A stretch of 7,295 bases of DNA from an uncultured Paracoccaceae bacterium (GCA_937927885.1 CALEZJ010000062.1:1-7295), one strand, 5' to 3'; counted from the stretch's first letter, positions 1 through 6,357 are shown. Made by a program: numbers and translations. Notes: generated by a model from the sequence alone, not told the origin.

Positions 1-1
1 C

Positions 2-271
2 AAGTTCGATTCGGGCTGCGGCTGGCCTGCCTTTGCGCGGCCCGTCGACCCGGCGAATATCGTCGAGCACCGAGACCTCAGCCACGGGATGATCCGGGTC
101 GAGGTGCGATCAAGGCATGGTGATAGCCATCTGGGCCATGTGTTCAACGATGGGCCGCGCAGCCTTGGCGGGATGCGCTATTGCATCAACTCGGCCTCGC
201 TGCGATTCATACCAAAGGATCGCATGCAGGCCGAGGGTTACGGCGACTGGCTGGATCAGGTGGAGGGCTGA
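2..271 (+). CDS. msrB: Peptide-methionine (R)-S-oxide reductase MsrB, 3' part
   Basis: This is the C-terminal 89 residues of MsrB; the start lies left of the window. MsrB reduces the R epimer of methionine sulfoxide in proteins, normally recycled by thioredoxin. Visible family blocks are [11 protein letters not shown] at the left edge, [12 protein letters not shown], and [13 protein letters not shown]. The Cys in RYCINS (nt 182-184) is the catalytic residue, and the Cys in SGCGWP (nt 17-19) is the likely resolving Cys. Where zinc-containing MsrBs carry the second CxxC just before the AHLGHVF block, this protein has [14 protein letters not shown]. It is therefore probably the zinc-free type, like the MsrB domain of Neisseria PilB, whose GYG-containing C-terminal tail it also resembles. 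The stop is TGA at 269-271, two bases before msrA, so the two are almost certainly co-transcribed and their products repair both sulfoxide epimers. Product identity is secure; the missing N-terminus could hold a signal peptide or another domain. Confidence 0.96.
   Translation, partial: KFDSGCGWPAFARPVDPANIVEHRDLSHGMIRVEVRSRHGDSHLGHVFNDGPRSLGGMRYCINSASLRFIPKDRMQAEGYGDWLDQVEG
262..266 (+). promoter_or_regulatory. Ribosome binding site deciding the msrA start
   Basis: GGAGG sits inside the last codons of msrB, 7 bases before the ATG at 274. It supports that ATG over the in-frame upstream start at 181, which would embed about 30 extra residues of non-family sequence inside msrB. Confidence 0.8.
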
Positions 272-273
272 CA

Positions 274-777
274 ATGACGGAAACGGCAATTCTGGCGGGC
301 GGGTGTTTCTGGGGCATGCAGGACCTGATCCGCAAGCTGCCCGGCGTGGTGTCGACGCGCGTGGGCTATACCGGGGGCGATGTGGCCAATGCCACCTATC
401 GCAACCACGGCACCCATGCCGAAGGGATCGAGGTGGTCTTTGATCCCGCGCAGATGACCTATCGGCGGCTTTTGGAGTTTTTTTTCCAGATCCATGACCC
501 CACGACGCCGAACCGGCAGGGCAACGATCTGGGGCCCAGCTATCGGTCGGGGATCTACTACCTCAGCGACAGCCAGCACCGCACGGCGCTGGAGACCATC
601 GCCGATGTCGAGGCCTCGGGCCTCTGGCCGGGCAAGGTGGTCACCGAAGTGAAACCGGCGGGCCCCTTCTGGCAGGCAGAGCCCGAGCATCAGGATTATC
701 TGGAGCGCATCCCGAACGGCTATACCTGCCATTTCCCGCGCCCGAACTGGGTGCTGCCGCGCCAAGCGGCGGAATAA
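274..777 (+). CDS. msrA: Peptide-methionine (S)-S-oxide reductase MsrA
   Basis: This 167-residue cytoplasmic enzyme reduces the S epimer of methionine sulfoxide in proteins and complements MsrB encoded just upstream. The signature GGCFWG is at residues 9-14 with catalytic Cys11. GYTGG (31-35), THAEGIEV (47-54, with Glu50) and [17 protein letters not shown] (80-96, with Asp85 and Tyr90) are the substrate-pocket motifs of the family. The only other cysteine is Cys152 in GYTCHF near the C-terminus, the likely resolving residue for thioredoxin recycling. The length is that of a single-domain MsrA without signal peptide. The ATG at 274 was chosen because the family begins a few residues before GGCFWG and GGAGG lies 7 bases upstream. 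Residues 69-71 (FFF) are encoded by a run of eight T, unusual in this GC-rich sequence. The TAA stop is only 3 bp from the end of the convergent dehydrogenase gene. Confidence 0.97.
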   Translation: MTETAILAGGCFWGMQDLIRKLPGVVSTRVGYTGGDVANATYRNHGTHAEGIEVVFDPAQMTYRRLLEFFFQIHDPTTPNRQGNDLGPSYRSGIYYLSDSQHRTALETIADVEASGLWPGKVVTEVKPAGPFWQAEPEHQDYLERIPNGYTCHFPRPNWVLPRQAAE

Positions 778-780
778 GCG

Positions 781-1818
781 TCAGCCGGTAAAATCGCCGA
801 TCACCGCAACGCCGGGAGGGGCAGGGGCGTCGAACACCCGCAACTCGTCGCTTGCCTGTCCCAGGCGCACGACCCGCGCGATCATCGGCGTCACATCGAC
901 CCGCCCGGTTTCGACCAGGCCCAACAGCGACGGGTATTTCCAGGTCGGCATGCCGCGTGTGCCGAACAACGCCAGTTGCCGCATGTAGACCAGGTTCATG
1001 TTGACCCGCATCTGCGCGTGATGGCCCAGGGGCAGGCCCACCTGCACATGCCGACCGAGGGGGCGCAGGCAGTTCAAAGAGGCAGTGGTGGTGGCCTCGA
1101 TCCCCAGGGCTTCGACCGAGACATGCGCGCCGCCGCCGGTGATCTCGCGGATGCGTTCGGCCACGTCGCCCTCGCGGGCATCCAGCGCGGCCTCTGCCCC
1201 AAGGCATTGGGCATGGGCGAGTTTCTCGGGCACCACATCGACCACGATCACCCGAGCCCCCAGCGCGCGACCCAGGATCAGGCAGGACAGACCGATGCCG
1301 CCGGTGCCATGAACGGCCAGCCACTCGCCCCCCTGCAGGGCGGCACGGCCGGTCAGCGCGTGCCAGGCGGTGGTGACCCGGCAGCCAAGCCCCGCGGCAT
1401 GGATCGGTGACAGGCTCTCGGGCAGGCGGACCAGATTGTGCGCGCGCGGCACCGAGATATACTCGGCATAGGCGCCCGGTTCGCCAAAGCCCGGCACGCG
1501 CTGGTTTTCGCATGTGGTCGTCGCCCCGGCCTGACACGAGGGGCAGGCGCCACACGCCAGGATGAAGGGCGCGATCAGCCGGTCGCCGACCTTCCAGCGC
1601 GCATTCGGCCCGGCCTCGACCACCTCGCCGCAATATTCGTGCCCCGGAATCTGTCCCAGCGTGACGCGCGGATGTTCGCCCACCCAGCCATGCCAGTCCG
1701 ACCGGCAGACCCCGCAAGCCAGCACCTTCAGCACGACGCCGTCCGCTTCACAAACCGGGTCAGGCACGGTCTGGAGGTCCAGATCGCTCCGAAAGGCCGT
1801 CAACACCGCTGCGCGCAT
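781..1818 (-). CDS. Zinc-dependent medium-chain alcohol dehydrogenase
   Basis: A 345-residue MDR-family oxidoreductase, expected to be cytoplasmic and to oxidise an alcohol or reduce an aldehyde; the substrate cannot be read from the sequence. The N-terminal GroES-like domain has GVCRSDWHG with Cys38 and GHEYCGEV with His60-Glu61. Together with Cys146 in GLGCRVTTAW these give the catalytic zinc ligands. The structural-zinc lobe is complete (Cys89, 92, 95, 103). The Rossmann fold shows HGTGGIG (170-176) and an acidic Asp194 at the end of VIVVD, which suggests NAD rather than NADP. The ATG at 1818 is chosen because AGGGGG (1830-1825) sits 6 bases upstream and the family starts with MRAAVL; a longer reading from 1899 would run through a palindromic repeat. 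It lies downstream of acetoacetyl-CoA synthetase with a 90-bp gap and may have its own promoter. It is not the glutathione-dependent class III formaldehyde dehydrogenase, which is longer and has different motifs. Confidence 0.92.
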   Translation of the reverse strand: MRAAVLTAFRSDLDLQTVPDPVCEADGVVLKVLACGVCRSDWHGWVGEHPRVTLGQIPGHEYCGEVVEAGPNARWKVGDRLIAPFILACGACPSCQAGATTTCENQRVPGFGEPGAYAEYISVPRAHNLVRLPESLSPIHAAGLGCRVTTAWHALTGRAALQGGEWLAVHGTGGIGLSCLILGRALGARVIVVDVVPEKLAHAQCLGAEAALDAREGDVAERIREITGGGAHVSVEALGIEATTTASLNCLRPLGRHVQVGLPLGHHAQMRVNMNLVYMRQLALFGTRGMPTWKYPSLLGLVETGRVDVTPMIARVVRLGQASDELRVFDAPAPPGVAVIGDFTG

Positions 1819-1833
1819 GGTACACCCCCTGTT

Positions 1834-1850
1834 TGCGCCATCAAGGCGCA
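1834..1850. repeat. Small inverted repeat in the dehydrogenase leader
   Basis: TGCGCC and GGCGCA (1834-1839 and 1845-1850) form a 6-bp stem with a 5-base loop, overlapping the candidate -10 region. An 8-bp palindrome, TGGCGCCA, follows at 1855-1862. In addition, GCGCCA-TCAAG (1835-1845) is repeated as GCGCCA-GG-TCAAG (1857-1869), offset by 22 bases. These could be operator half-sites, but short GC-rich matches of this kind also arise by chance. Confidence 0.3.
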
Positions 1851-1868
1851 GCGTTGGCGCCAGGTCAA
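1840..1868 (-). promoter_or_regulatory. Candidate promoter of the alcohol dehydrogenase gene
   Basis: Read on the minus strand, TTGACC (1868-1863) is followed after 17 bases by CTTGAT (1845-1840). The -35 is good and the -10 poor (3 of 6). Transcription would start near 1833, leaving a leader of about 15 bases with the AGGGGG site. This is inference from spacing and consensus only; read-through from the upstream synthetase gene is an alternative. Confidence 0.35.
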
Positions 1869-1877
1869 GCGGGTTGG

Positions 1878-1904
1878 GTAGGGTGGGGTTGAACCCCACC
1901 TTAC
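1878..1904. repeat. Palindromic intergenic element with GGTGGGGTT arms
   Basis: GGTGGGGTT (1882-1890) and AACCCCACC (1892-1900) form a perfect 9-bp inverted repeat around a single base. The pairing continues outward through one G-T wobble (1881/1901) and three more pairs (1878-1880 with 1902-1904). The element starts 4 bases after the acetoacetyl-CoA synthetase stop codon. No T run follows on the minus strand, so it is not a classic intrinsic terminator, though it could stabilise the 3' end or attenuate read-through. From memory it resembles a dispersed repeat of Rhodobacteraceae genomes; that is recognition, not a search result. Confidence 0.7.
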
Positions 1905-1908
1905 GCGG

Positions 1909-3879
1909 TCAGCGGGCCGCAGCGAAGGCCGCGAACCAGTCCAGCACCTCGGGGTTCTTCATCGCGTCGCGCGAGGCCACCTTTTCGACCGCCTCGCCCA
2001 GCAGAAGCCGCCGCACCGGTACCTCCATCTTTTTCCCGGTCAGCGTGGTGGGAATGCCCGGAGCCTGCACGATCACGTCCGGCACGTGGCGTGGGCTGCG
2101 TTCGGTGCGCAGGCGCCGGGCGATTTCGGCTTTCAGGGCGTCGTCCAGTTCGCCCGCCGCCATGGCAACGAACAGCGGCATGTAGAATCCGCCCCCCGCT
2201 TCCTCGACGCAGACGATCAGGCTGTCGGCGATCTGTGGCATGGATTCGAGCGTGCGGTAGATTTCGGCCGAGCCGATTCGCACCCCGTGCCGATTGAGCG
2301 TCGCGTCCGACCGCCCCAGCACCTGCGCACTGCCATCCTGATGAAAGATAACCCGGTCACCGTGCCGCCAGAGTCCGGGATAGATGTCGAAATAGCTGCC
2401 GATGTAGCGTTTGAAATCCGCATCCCCCCAGAAGAACAGCGGCATCGAGGGCATCGCCTGACGGATCACCAGCTCGCCCACCTCGCCGACCACCGGGCGC
2501 CCCGCATCCTCCAGCGCGACCGCATCGCAGCCCAGCGCCGCCGCCTGGATCTGCCCCGCGCGCGTCGGCAGCAGGACCGAGCCCGCAAGGATCCCGCCGC
2601 AGACCTCGGTCCCGCCCGACTGGGTGGTGACCTGGCATTGCGGGCCGATGGCGGTTTGCGCCCATTCCATGATCTCCGGCGTGACCGGCGAGCCGGTCAT
2701 GAACACGGCCTGAAGCGCTCCCAGATCATACGTCTGCCCCGGTACCAGCCCGGCATTGCGCACGATCTGCATGAATCCAGGCGAGACGCCAAAGTTGGTG
2801 ACCTTTGTCGCCTCGATCAGCCGCCACAGCACGCCGGGGTCGGGGTAGGTGGGGTGGCCGTCATACAACGTGACCTGACCGCCCAGCAGCGGGCCGATCA
2901 TCAGCGTGTTCCAGACCATCCAACCCGTTGTGGAATAACAGAAATAGGTCCCGCCTCGCGGCAGGTCCAGATGAAAGGCGCCGGATTTCAGCAGCTCCAG
3001 CGTGATGCCGTGGTGGGAATGCACGATGGGTTTGGGCAGGCCCGTGGTGCCGGATGAAAACAGCGTCCACAGCGGGTGGTCCGAGGGGACGCGGGTAAAG
3101 GCGAAATCCGCAGGGACGGGCGTTGCCAGAGCGTCTTGCCAGTCCAGAATCTGCCCGTGGAACGCGGGCCGCGCAGCACCGGGCAGGTAGTCCAGCATCA
3201 CCAGATGCCGGGCGGTGGGCAGCGCGCCGAGGATCGAGGACAGATCGGCCGAGCGGTCGAAATCCCTGCCGCCGTAGCGGTATCCGTTGACCGCGAACAC
3301 CAGCACCGGTTCGATCTGCGCGAAACGGTCGATCACCGTCTGCGGCCCGAATTCGGGCGCTGCGCTGGCCCAGGTGGCGCCGATCGCGGCGCAGGCCAGC
3401 ATGGCGATCACGGTTTCTGGGAGGTTCGGCATGTAGGCCACCACCCGGTCACCGGGCTGCACCCCCAGCGCGCGCAGATGCGTGGCAAGGGCGCGCACCG
3501 AACCGCCCACCTCGCCCCAGGACATCGAGGCCAGAGGCCGCAGCTCGCTCATGTGGTGCAGCATCGGGCGGGCAGGGTCGCCCTGGGATTCGTGCTTCAG
3601 CACGTTCTCGGCATAGTTCAGCCGCGTGCCGGTGAACCAGCGGGTACGCGGCATCGGGGTGTCGGTGACGACCTGATCCAGCGTGCCCTCGTGGAGGACG
3701 CCGAAATAGTCCCACAATGCGCCCCAGAACGCCGCCTTGTCGGTGACAGACCAGCGCCAGAGCTCTGGATAGCCATCGAACACCTGCCCGCGCGCCGCCA
3801 GCCAGGTCAGGAACCGGGTGGTTTCGGCCTCGGCTCTCCGCCCGGGCGTTGCTTGCCACAGAATGTCACCGTCGTTCAT
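1909..3879 (-). CDS. aacS: Acetoacetyl-CoA synthetase (acetoacetate-CoA ligase)
   Basis: A 656-residue cytoplasmic AMP-forming ligase that activates acetoacetate with ATP and CoA, letting ketone bodies from polyhydroxybutyrate breakdown or the medium enter acetyl-CoA metabolism. Family features in order: an N-terminal lead-in domain with the W(x)W and FW..LWDYF pattern around 41-59; RWFTGTRLNYAENVL (80-94); the phosphate-binding loop TLFSSGTTGLPKP (272-284); TTQSGGTEVCGG (418-429); the ribose-binding Asp in WRHGDRV (504-510); the hinge GRSDATLNRHGVR (522-534); and TGKKMEVPVRR (614-624), where Lys616 is the expected adenylation lysine. The length matches the family (about 650). The start overlaps the HAD phosphatase stop as ATGA (3876-3879), with GAGGGG 8 bases upstream of the ATG, pointing to translational coupling. 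The closest confusable enzyme is acetyl-CoA synthetase; the VHSHHG segment after the P-loop and the N-terminal blocks favour acetoacetate. Confidence 0.95.
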   Translation of the reverse strand: MNDGDILWQATPGRRAEAETTRFLTWLAARGQVFDGYPELWRWSVTDKAAFWGALWDYFGVLHEGTLDQVVTDTPMPRTRWFTGTRLNYAENVLKHESQGDPARPMLHHMSELRPLASMSWGEVGGSVRALATHLRALGVQPGDRVVAYMPNLPETVIAMLACAAIGATWASAAPEFGPQTVIDRFAQIEPVLVFAVNGYRYGGRDFDRSADLSSILGALPTARHLVMLDYLPGAARPAFHGQILDWQDALATPVPADFAFTRVPSDHPLWTLFSSGTTGLPKPIVHSHHGITLELLKSGAFHLDLPRGGTYFCYSTTGWMVWNTLMIGPLLGGQVTLYDGHPTYPDPGVLWRLIEATKVTNFGVSPGFMQIVRNAGLVPGQTYDLGALQAVFMTGSPVTPEIMEWAQTAIGPQCQVTTQSGGTEVCGGILAGSVLLPTRAGQIQAAALGCDAVALEDAGRPVVGEVGELVIRQAMPSMPLFFWGDADFKRYIGSYFDIYPGLWRHGDRVIFHQDGSAQVLGRSDATLNRHGVRIGSAEIYRTLESMPQIADSLIVCVEEAGGGFYMPLFVAMAAGELDDALKAEIARRLRTERSPRHVPDVIVQAPGIPTTLTGKKMEVPVRRLLLGEAVEKVASRDAMKNPEVLDWFAAFAAAR

Positions 3880-4703
3880 GCCCGCATCCCCTCAAGTTCG
3901 CGCAACGAAAAGCCGACCAGCGAGGGGCGCACCAGATGTGCGCGCTGGTCCTCGGGCATGGCGGCAAACCCCTCGGGGCCGACAATGCCGCTGGTCACGC
4001 CAAGGGTAAAGGCCCCGGCCCGCCGACCCATCAGGATCTCCAGGGTCGGGTCATCCCCGATCACCAGCATCTGGTCAGGCTGCGCGCCGGTGATCGCGCT
4101 GACGATCTGAAGCCCGGTCACCTCGGGCTTGCCGAACAGCGTCACGGCCTGGCCGGTTGCATGGGTCACCGCAGCCGCCATTGCTCCGGAAATCCCCATC
4201 AGCCGCTTGCCGCCCGCACCGGCAAAAAAGGGCGCGACCGATCCGGCAAAGGGTTTTGCCCCGTCCCAGACCGCCTGAACCACGCATTCCAGTTGCGCGG
4301 CGGTGAAATCCGGGCACCAGCCCAGCAGCACGGCATCCACGCGCGGCGCGCCCGGTTCGGGGGCGATCACCTCGATCCCGGCGTCGCGCAGGGGTTGGGT
4401 CGTTCCTTCGGCCCCCATCACCATCACCCGGGCATGCCCCATCCGGGCCAGCGCCTGCGCGGCCACGGCGGCGGGGGTCAGGATATGGCCGGGTTCCAGC
4501 ACCAGCCCGGCCGCGGCCAGTTTCGGGTAGTAATGCGCAGGGGGAAAGAAGGTTCCATTGGTATAGGCGACAGCGGGCAGGCCCTGCGCGCGGCATTCGG
4601 CCAGCGCCTCGGCGGCGCCGGGCAGGGCGGCATAGCTGGCCGTCGCTTTGTCCATCAGGGCCAGTGTTCCGTCGATGTCAAAGACCGCCGCGCCGAATGC
4701 CAT
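3876..4703 (-). CDS. HAD superfamily class IIA (NagD-like) phosphatase
   Basis: A 275-residue cytoplasmic hydrolase of the HAD-IIA type; the substrate is unknown. HAD motif I is VFDIDGTL with nucleophile Asp9 and Asp11. Motif II is the Thr48 in AYTNGT, motif III the lysine in LFGKP (Lys192), and motif IV GDD (216-218, in VIGDDPTLEILMG). The middle third is the C2-type cap, and the order matches NagD and 4-nitrophenylphosphatase-like proteins. All catalytic residues are present, so it should be active. The ATG at 4703 is preferred to the GTG at 4724: a purine-rich GAGGGG tract lies just upstream, it places motif I at the usual distance from the start, and a candidate promoter would start transcription near 4723. 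The stop overlaps the acetoacetyl-CoA synthetase start by 4 bases. The coupling hints at a role near ketone-body or CoA-ester metabolism, but it may simply be a housekeeping phosphatase. Confidence 0.9.
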   Translation of the reverse strand: MAFGAAVFDIDGTLALMDKATASYAALPGAAEALAECRAQGLPAVAYTNGTFFPPAHYYPKLAAAGLVLEPGHILTPAAVAAQALARMGHARVMVMGAEGTTQPLRDAGIEVIAPEPGAPRVDAVLLGWCPDFTAAQLECVVQAVWDGAKPFAGSVAPFFAGAGGKRLMGISGAMAAAVTHATGQAVTLFGKPEVTGLQIVSAITGAQPDQMLVIGDDPTLEILMGRRAGAFTLGVTSGIVGPEGFAAMPEDQRAHLVRPSLVGFSLRELEGMRA

Positions 4704-4729
4704 CCTGCCCCCCCTCACCGTCACACTGC

Positions 4730-4759
4730 GCTATAGCCCTTGTCGATCCCGTAGCGCAA
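4730..4759 (-). promoter_or_regulatory. Candidate promoter of the phosphatase/aacS operon
   Basis: On the minus strand TTGCGC (4759-4754) is followed after 18 bases by TATAGC (4735-4730), which matches 4 of 6 of the -10 consensus. It is one of the few AT-rich spots in the intergenic region. Transcription would begin near 4723, about 20 bases before the ATG at 4703. The position is consistent with the chosen start, but the call rests on consensus matching alone. Confidence 0.45.
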
Positions 4760-4779
4760 CGCATCGCGCGGGACTGGTC

Positions 4780-4809
4780 TTGCCGCGGTGTCCTTGCCGG
4801 GCCCTATCC
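4780..4809 (+). promoter_or_regulatory. Weak candidate promoter of the Gfa-like gene
   Basis: TTGCCG (4780-4785) and CTATCC (4804-4809) are spaced by 18 bases on the plus strand, 34 bases before the ATG at 4844. Both boxes are degenerate. It is listed because the divergent gene must have a promoter somewhere in this 140-bp gap and no better candidate is visible. Confidence 0.25.
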
Positions 4810-4843
4810 GGCGCGGCATCGTGGCACGAAAGCGGAGGACGGG

Positions 4844-5302
4844 ATGAGCGAGGAAGTTCACGAGGGCGGATGTGCCTGCGGTGCCGTGCGCTATCGCACC
4901 ACAGGCCAGCCGGTCAGGGCGGCGGCCTGCCATTGCCGTTATTGCCAGTTGCGCACGGGATCGGCCTTTGGCCTGTCGGTCTATTTCGACGTCGACCGGG
5001 TTCGCCACCTGTCGGGCGACCTGAGCGACCACAGTTTCCAGACCGAATCCGACCGTTGCTTCACCACCCGCTTCTGCCCGCGCTGTGGCACGACCGTTTT
5101 CTGGTCGACTGCCCTGTTCCCCGGCCAGACCGGGGTTGCGGGCGGCACCTTTGATCCGCCCTGCTTCTGGTATGACCTTGGCCGCGAGGTCTTCACCCGC
5201 TCCCGCGCGCCCTTCGTGCATCTGTCGCTGGGCGAGAGTTTCGAAACCGCGCCCAGCCACGCGCCGGTGCTGATCGAAGGTCCGGCCCTGCGCGGCGGTT
5301 GA
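4844..5302 (+). CDS. Gfa/CENP-V family small zinc-binding protein
   Basis: A 152-residue protein of the family named after the glutathione-dependent formaldehyde-activating enzyme Gfa. The cysteine pattern is complete: CAC (Cys10, Cys12) in GGCACGAVRY, CHCRYC (Cys29, 31, 34), and FCPRCGT (Cys78, Cys81), giving structural and catalytic-type zinc sites in the family's beta-rich fold. Founding Gfa condenses formaldehyde with glutathione, but most relatives have no proven activity, and there is no class III alcohol dehydrogenase here that would make formaldehyde oxidation likely. The ATG at 4844 has GGAGG (4834-4838) 5 bases upstream and starts close to the first zinc motif as the family does; an in-frame extension to 4664 would run into the divergent gene and is rejected. 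It is followed 62 bases later by gpsA on the same strand. There is no signal peptide or membrane segment. Confidence 0.9.
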   Translation: MSEEVHEGGCACGAVRYRTTGQPVRAAACHCRYCQLRTGSAFGLSVYFDVDRVRHLSGDLSDHSFQTESDRCFTTRFCPRCGTTVFWSTALFPGQTGVAGGTFDPPCFWYDLGREVFTRSRAPFVHLSLGESFETAPSHAPVLIEGPALRGG

Positions 5303-5308
5303 CCTGGC

Positions 5309-5330
5309 TTGACGTGCCCCGTCGGGCACG
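5309..5330 (+). promoter_or_regulatory. Hairpin overlapping a TTGACG box before gpsA
   Basis: CGTGCCC (5313-5319) and GGGCACG (5324-5330) form a perfect 7-bp stem with a CGTC loop. It starts 10 bases after the Gfa-like stop codon and overlaps a -35-like TTGACG (5309-5314). No T run follows, and the -10 at proper spacing (CATCGC, 5332-5337) is poor. It may be a weak terminator for the upstream gene, a leader structure for gpsA, or part of a promoter; none is firm. Confidence 0.35.
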
Positions 5331-5364
5331 GCATCGCTGGCGCAAGGCAACAGGGGGGTGCGAC

Positions 5365-6348
5365 ATGGCCGATGCAAGGACGGGCGCACCGGTGGCGGTT
5401 CTGGGGGCCGGGGCCTTTGGTACGGCGCTTGCTGTCGTGATGGCGTCGGATGGTCGGCAGACGATGCTCTGGGGGCGGCCCGGGGTCAGCATGCAGGTGC
5501 TGATCGACACCCGCCGCAACGACCGCCATCTGCCGGGCATCGCGCTACCTGCGGCGCTGGGCCTGACCGACGACCCGGACACGCTGCCCGACGATGCGGT
5601 GATCCTGCTCGCGGTGCCGACGCAATCCCTGCGCTCTGTGCTTTCCGCGATGGCCGGGACTCTGCGGGGTCGAATGTTGGTCGCCTGCTGCAAGGGGGTC
5701 GAACGCGGCACCGGCCTGTTGCCGCTCGATGTGGTCGAGGCGGTCCTGCCCGGCGCGCGCACCGCCGTGCTGACCGGTCCCAGCTTTGCCGCCGATATCG
5801 CGCGCGGTTTGCCCACTGCGCTGACCCTTGCCACCCGCGACCCGCAGGGCGAGGCACTGCAAACGCTCCTCTCCACCCCGGCGCTGCGGCTTTACCTGAA
5901 CGACGATCCGGTGGGCGCGCAACTGGGGGGCGCCTTGAAGAATGTCGTCGCCATCGCCGCCGGGATTGCGGTGGGCGCGGGGCTGGGTGACAGCGCGCGA
6001 TCCGCCCTGATGACGCGCGGCTTTGCCGAGATGGCGCGCTTTGCCGCCAGCCGGGGCGCGCGGCATGAAACGCTGTTTGGCCTGTCCGGCTTTGGCGATC
6101 TGGTGCTGACCTGCACCTCGACCCAGTCGCGCAACCTGCGCCACGGCATGGCCATCGGCGCGGGCCAACCGGTCGATGCCTCGGTCACCGTCGAAGGCGT
6201 GATGACCGCCCATGCGGTGGCGGAATCCGGTGCAGATCTTCCCATCACGCAGATGGTCTCAGCAGTGCTGGGTGGCAAGCTGTCATTGTCTCAGGCCGTC
6301 GAGGCGCTGCTGTCGCGCCCCCTGAAGCGCGAGAGCGACCGGTTCTGA
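5365..6348 (+). CDS. gpsA: Glycerol-3-phosphate dehydrogenase [NAD(P)+] GpsA
   Basis: A 327-residue cytoplasmic enzyme that reduces dihydroxyacetone phosphate to sn-glycerol 3-phosphate, the backbone of membrane phospholipids. The N-terminal Rossmann fold carries VLGAGAFGTALA (12-23). VPTQ (84-87) and ACCKGVE (107-113, with Lys110) are the usual nucleotide/substrate contacts. TGPSFA (137-142), GGALKNVVAIAAGIAVG (188-204, with catalytic Lys192) and FGLSGFGDLVLTC (238-250), followed by SRN (255-257), are the family blocks of the substrate domain. The length is typical. The ATG at 5365 is preceded by AGGGGGG (5352-5358) at 6 bases and puts the glycine-rich loop at residue 14; an in-frame TTG at 5299 would add 22 residues of atypical sequence and is rejected. 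It may share a transcript with the Gfa-like gene. It converges on cobQ with a palindromic repeat between them. Confidence 0.96.
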   Translation: MADARTGAPVAVLGAGAFGTALAVVMASDGRQTMLWGRPGVSMQVLIDTRRNDRHLPGIALPAALGLTDDPDTLPDDAVILLAVPTQSLRSVLSAMAGTLRGRMLVACCKGVERGTGLLPLDVVEAVLPGARTAVLTGPSFAADIARGLPTALTLATRDPQGEALQTLLSTPALRLYLNDDPVGAQLGGALKNVVAIAAGIAVGAGLGDSARSALMTRGFAEMARFAASRGARHETLFGLSGFGDLVLTCTSTQSRNLRHGMAIGAGQPVDASVTVEGVMTAHAVAESGADLPITQMVSAVLGGKLSLSQAVEALLSRPLKRESDRF

Positions 6349-6357
6349 TCCCAGAGA

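Noticed and set aside
641..1717. A 358-codon minus-strand frame overlapping the dehydrogenase in another frame
   Set aside because: It is a frame-shifted reading of the same strand as a well-supported zinc dehydrogenase and has Arg/Gly-rich shadow composition.
1819..1899. A longer dehydrogenase start at 1899
   Set aside because: It would translate the palindromic repeat and leader; the ATG at 1818 has a strong AGGGGG site and matches the family N-terminus.
2086..3057. Long plus-strand open frames opposite aacS (also 3076-4110)
   Set aside because: They lie wholly or largely antisense to aacS and the phosphatase, have no recognisable domains and show the Arg/Gly/His-rich composition typical of shadow frames in GC-rich DNA.
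3849..4736. A 295-codon plus-strand frame opposite the HAD phosphatase
   Set aside because: The opposite strand encodes a complete HAD protein with all four motifs; this frame has low-complexity His/Gly/Arg-rich sequence and no family signature.
781..5302. A formaldehyde-detoxification cluster made of the dehydrogenase and the Gfa-like protein
   Set aside because: The two genes are about 3 kb apart on opposite strands, and the dehydrogenase is not the glutathione-dependent class III type; no S-formylglutathione hydrolase is present.
5545..6213. A 222-codon minus-strand frame opposite gpsA
   Set aside because: Antisense shadow of a clearly recognisable GpsA with intact motifs; no domain and no convincing ribosome binding site.
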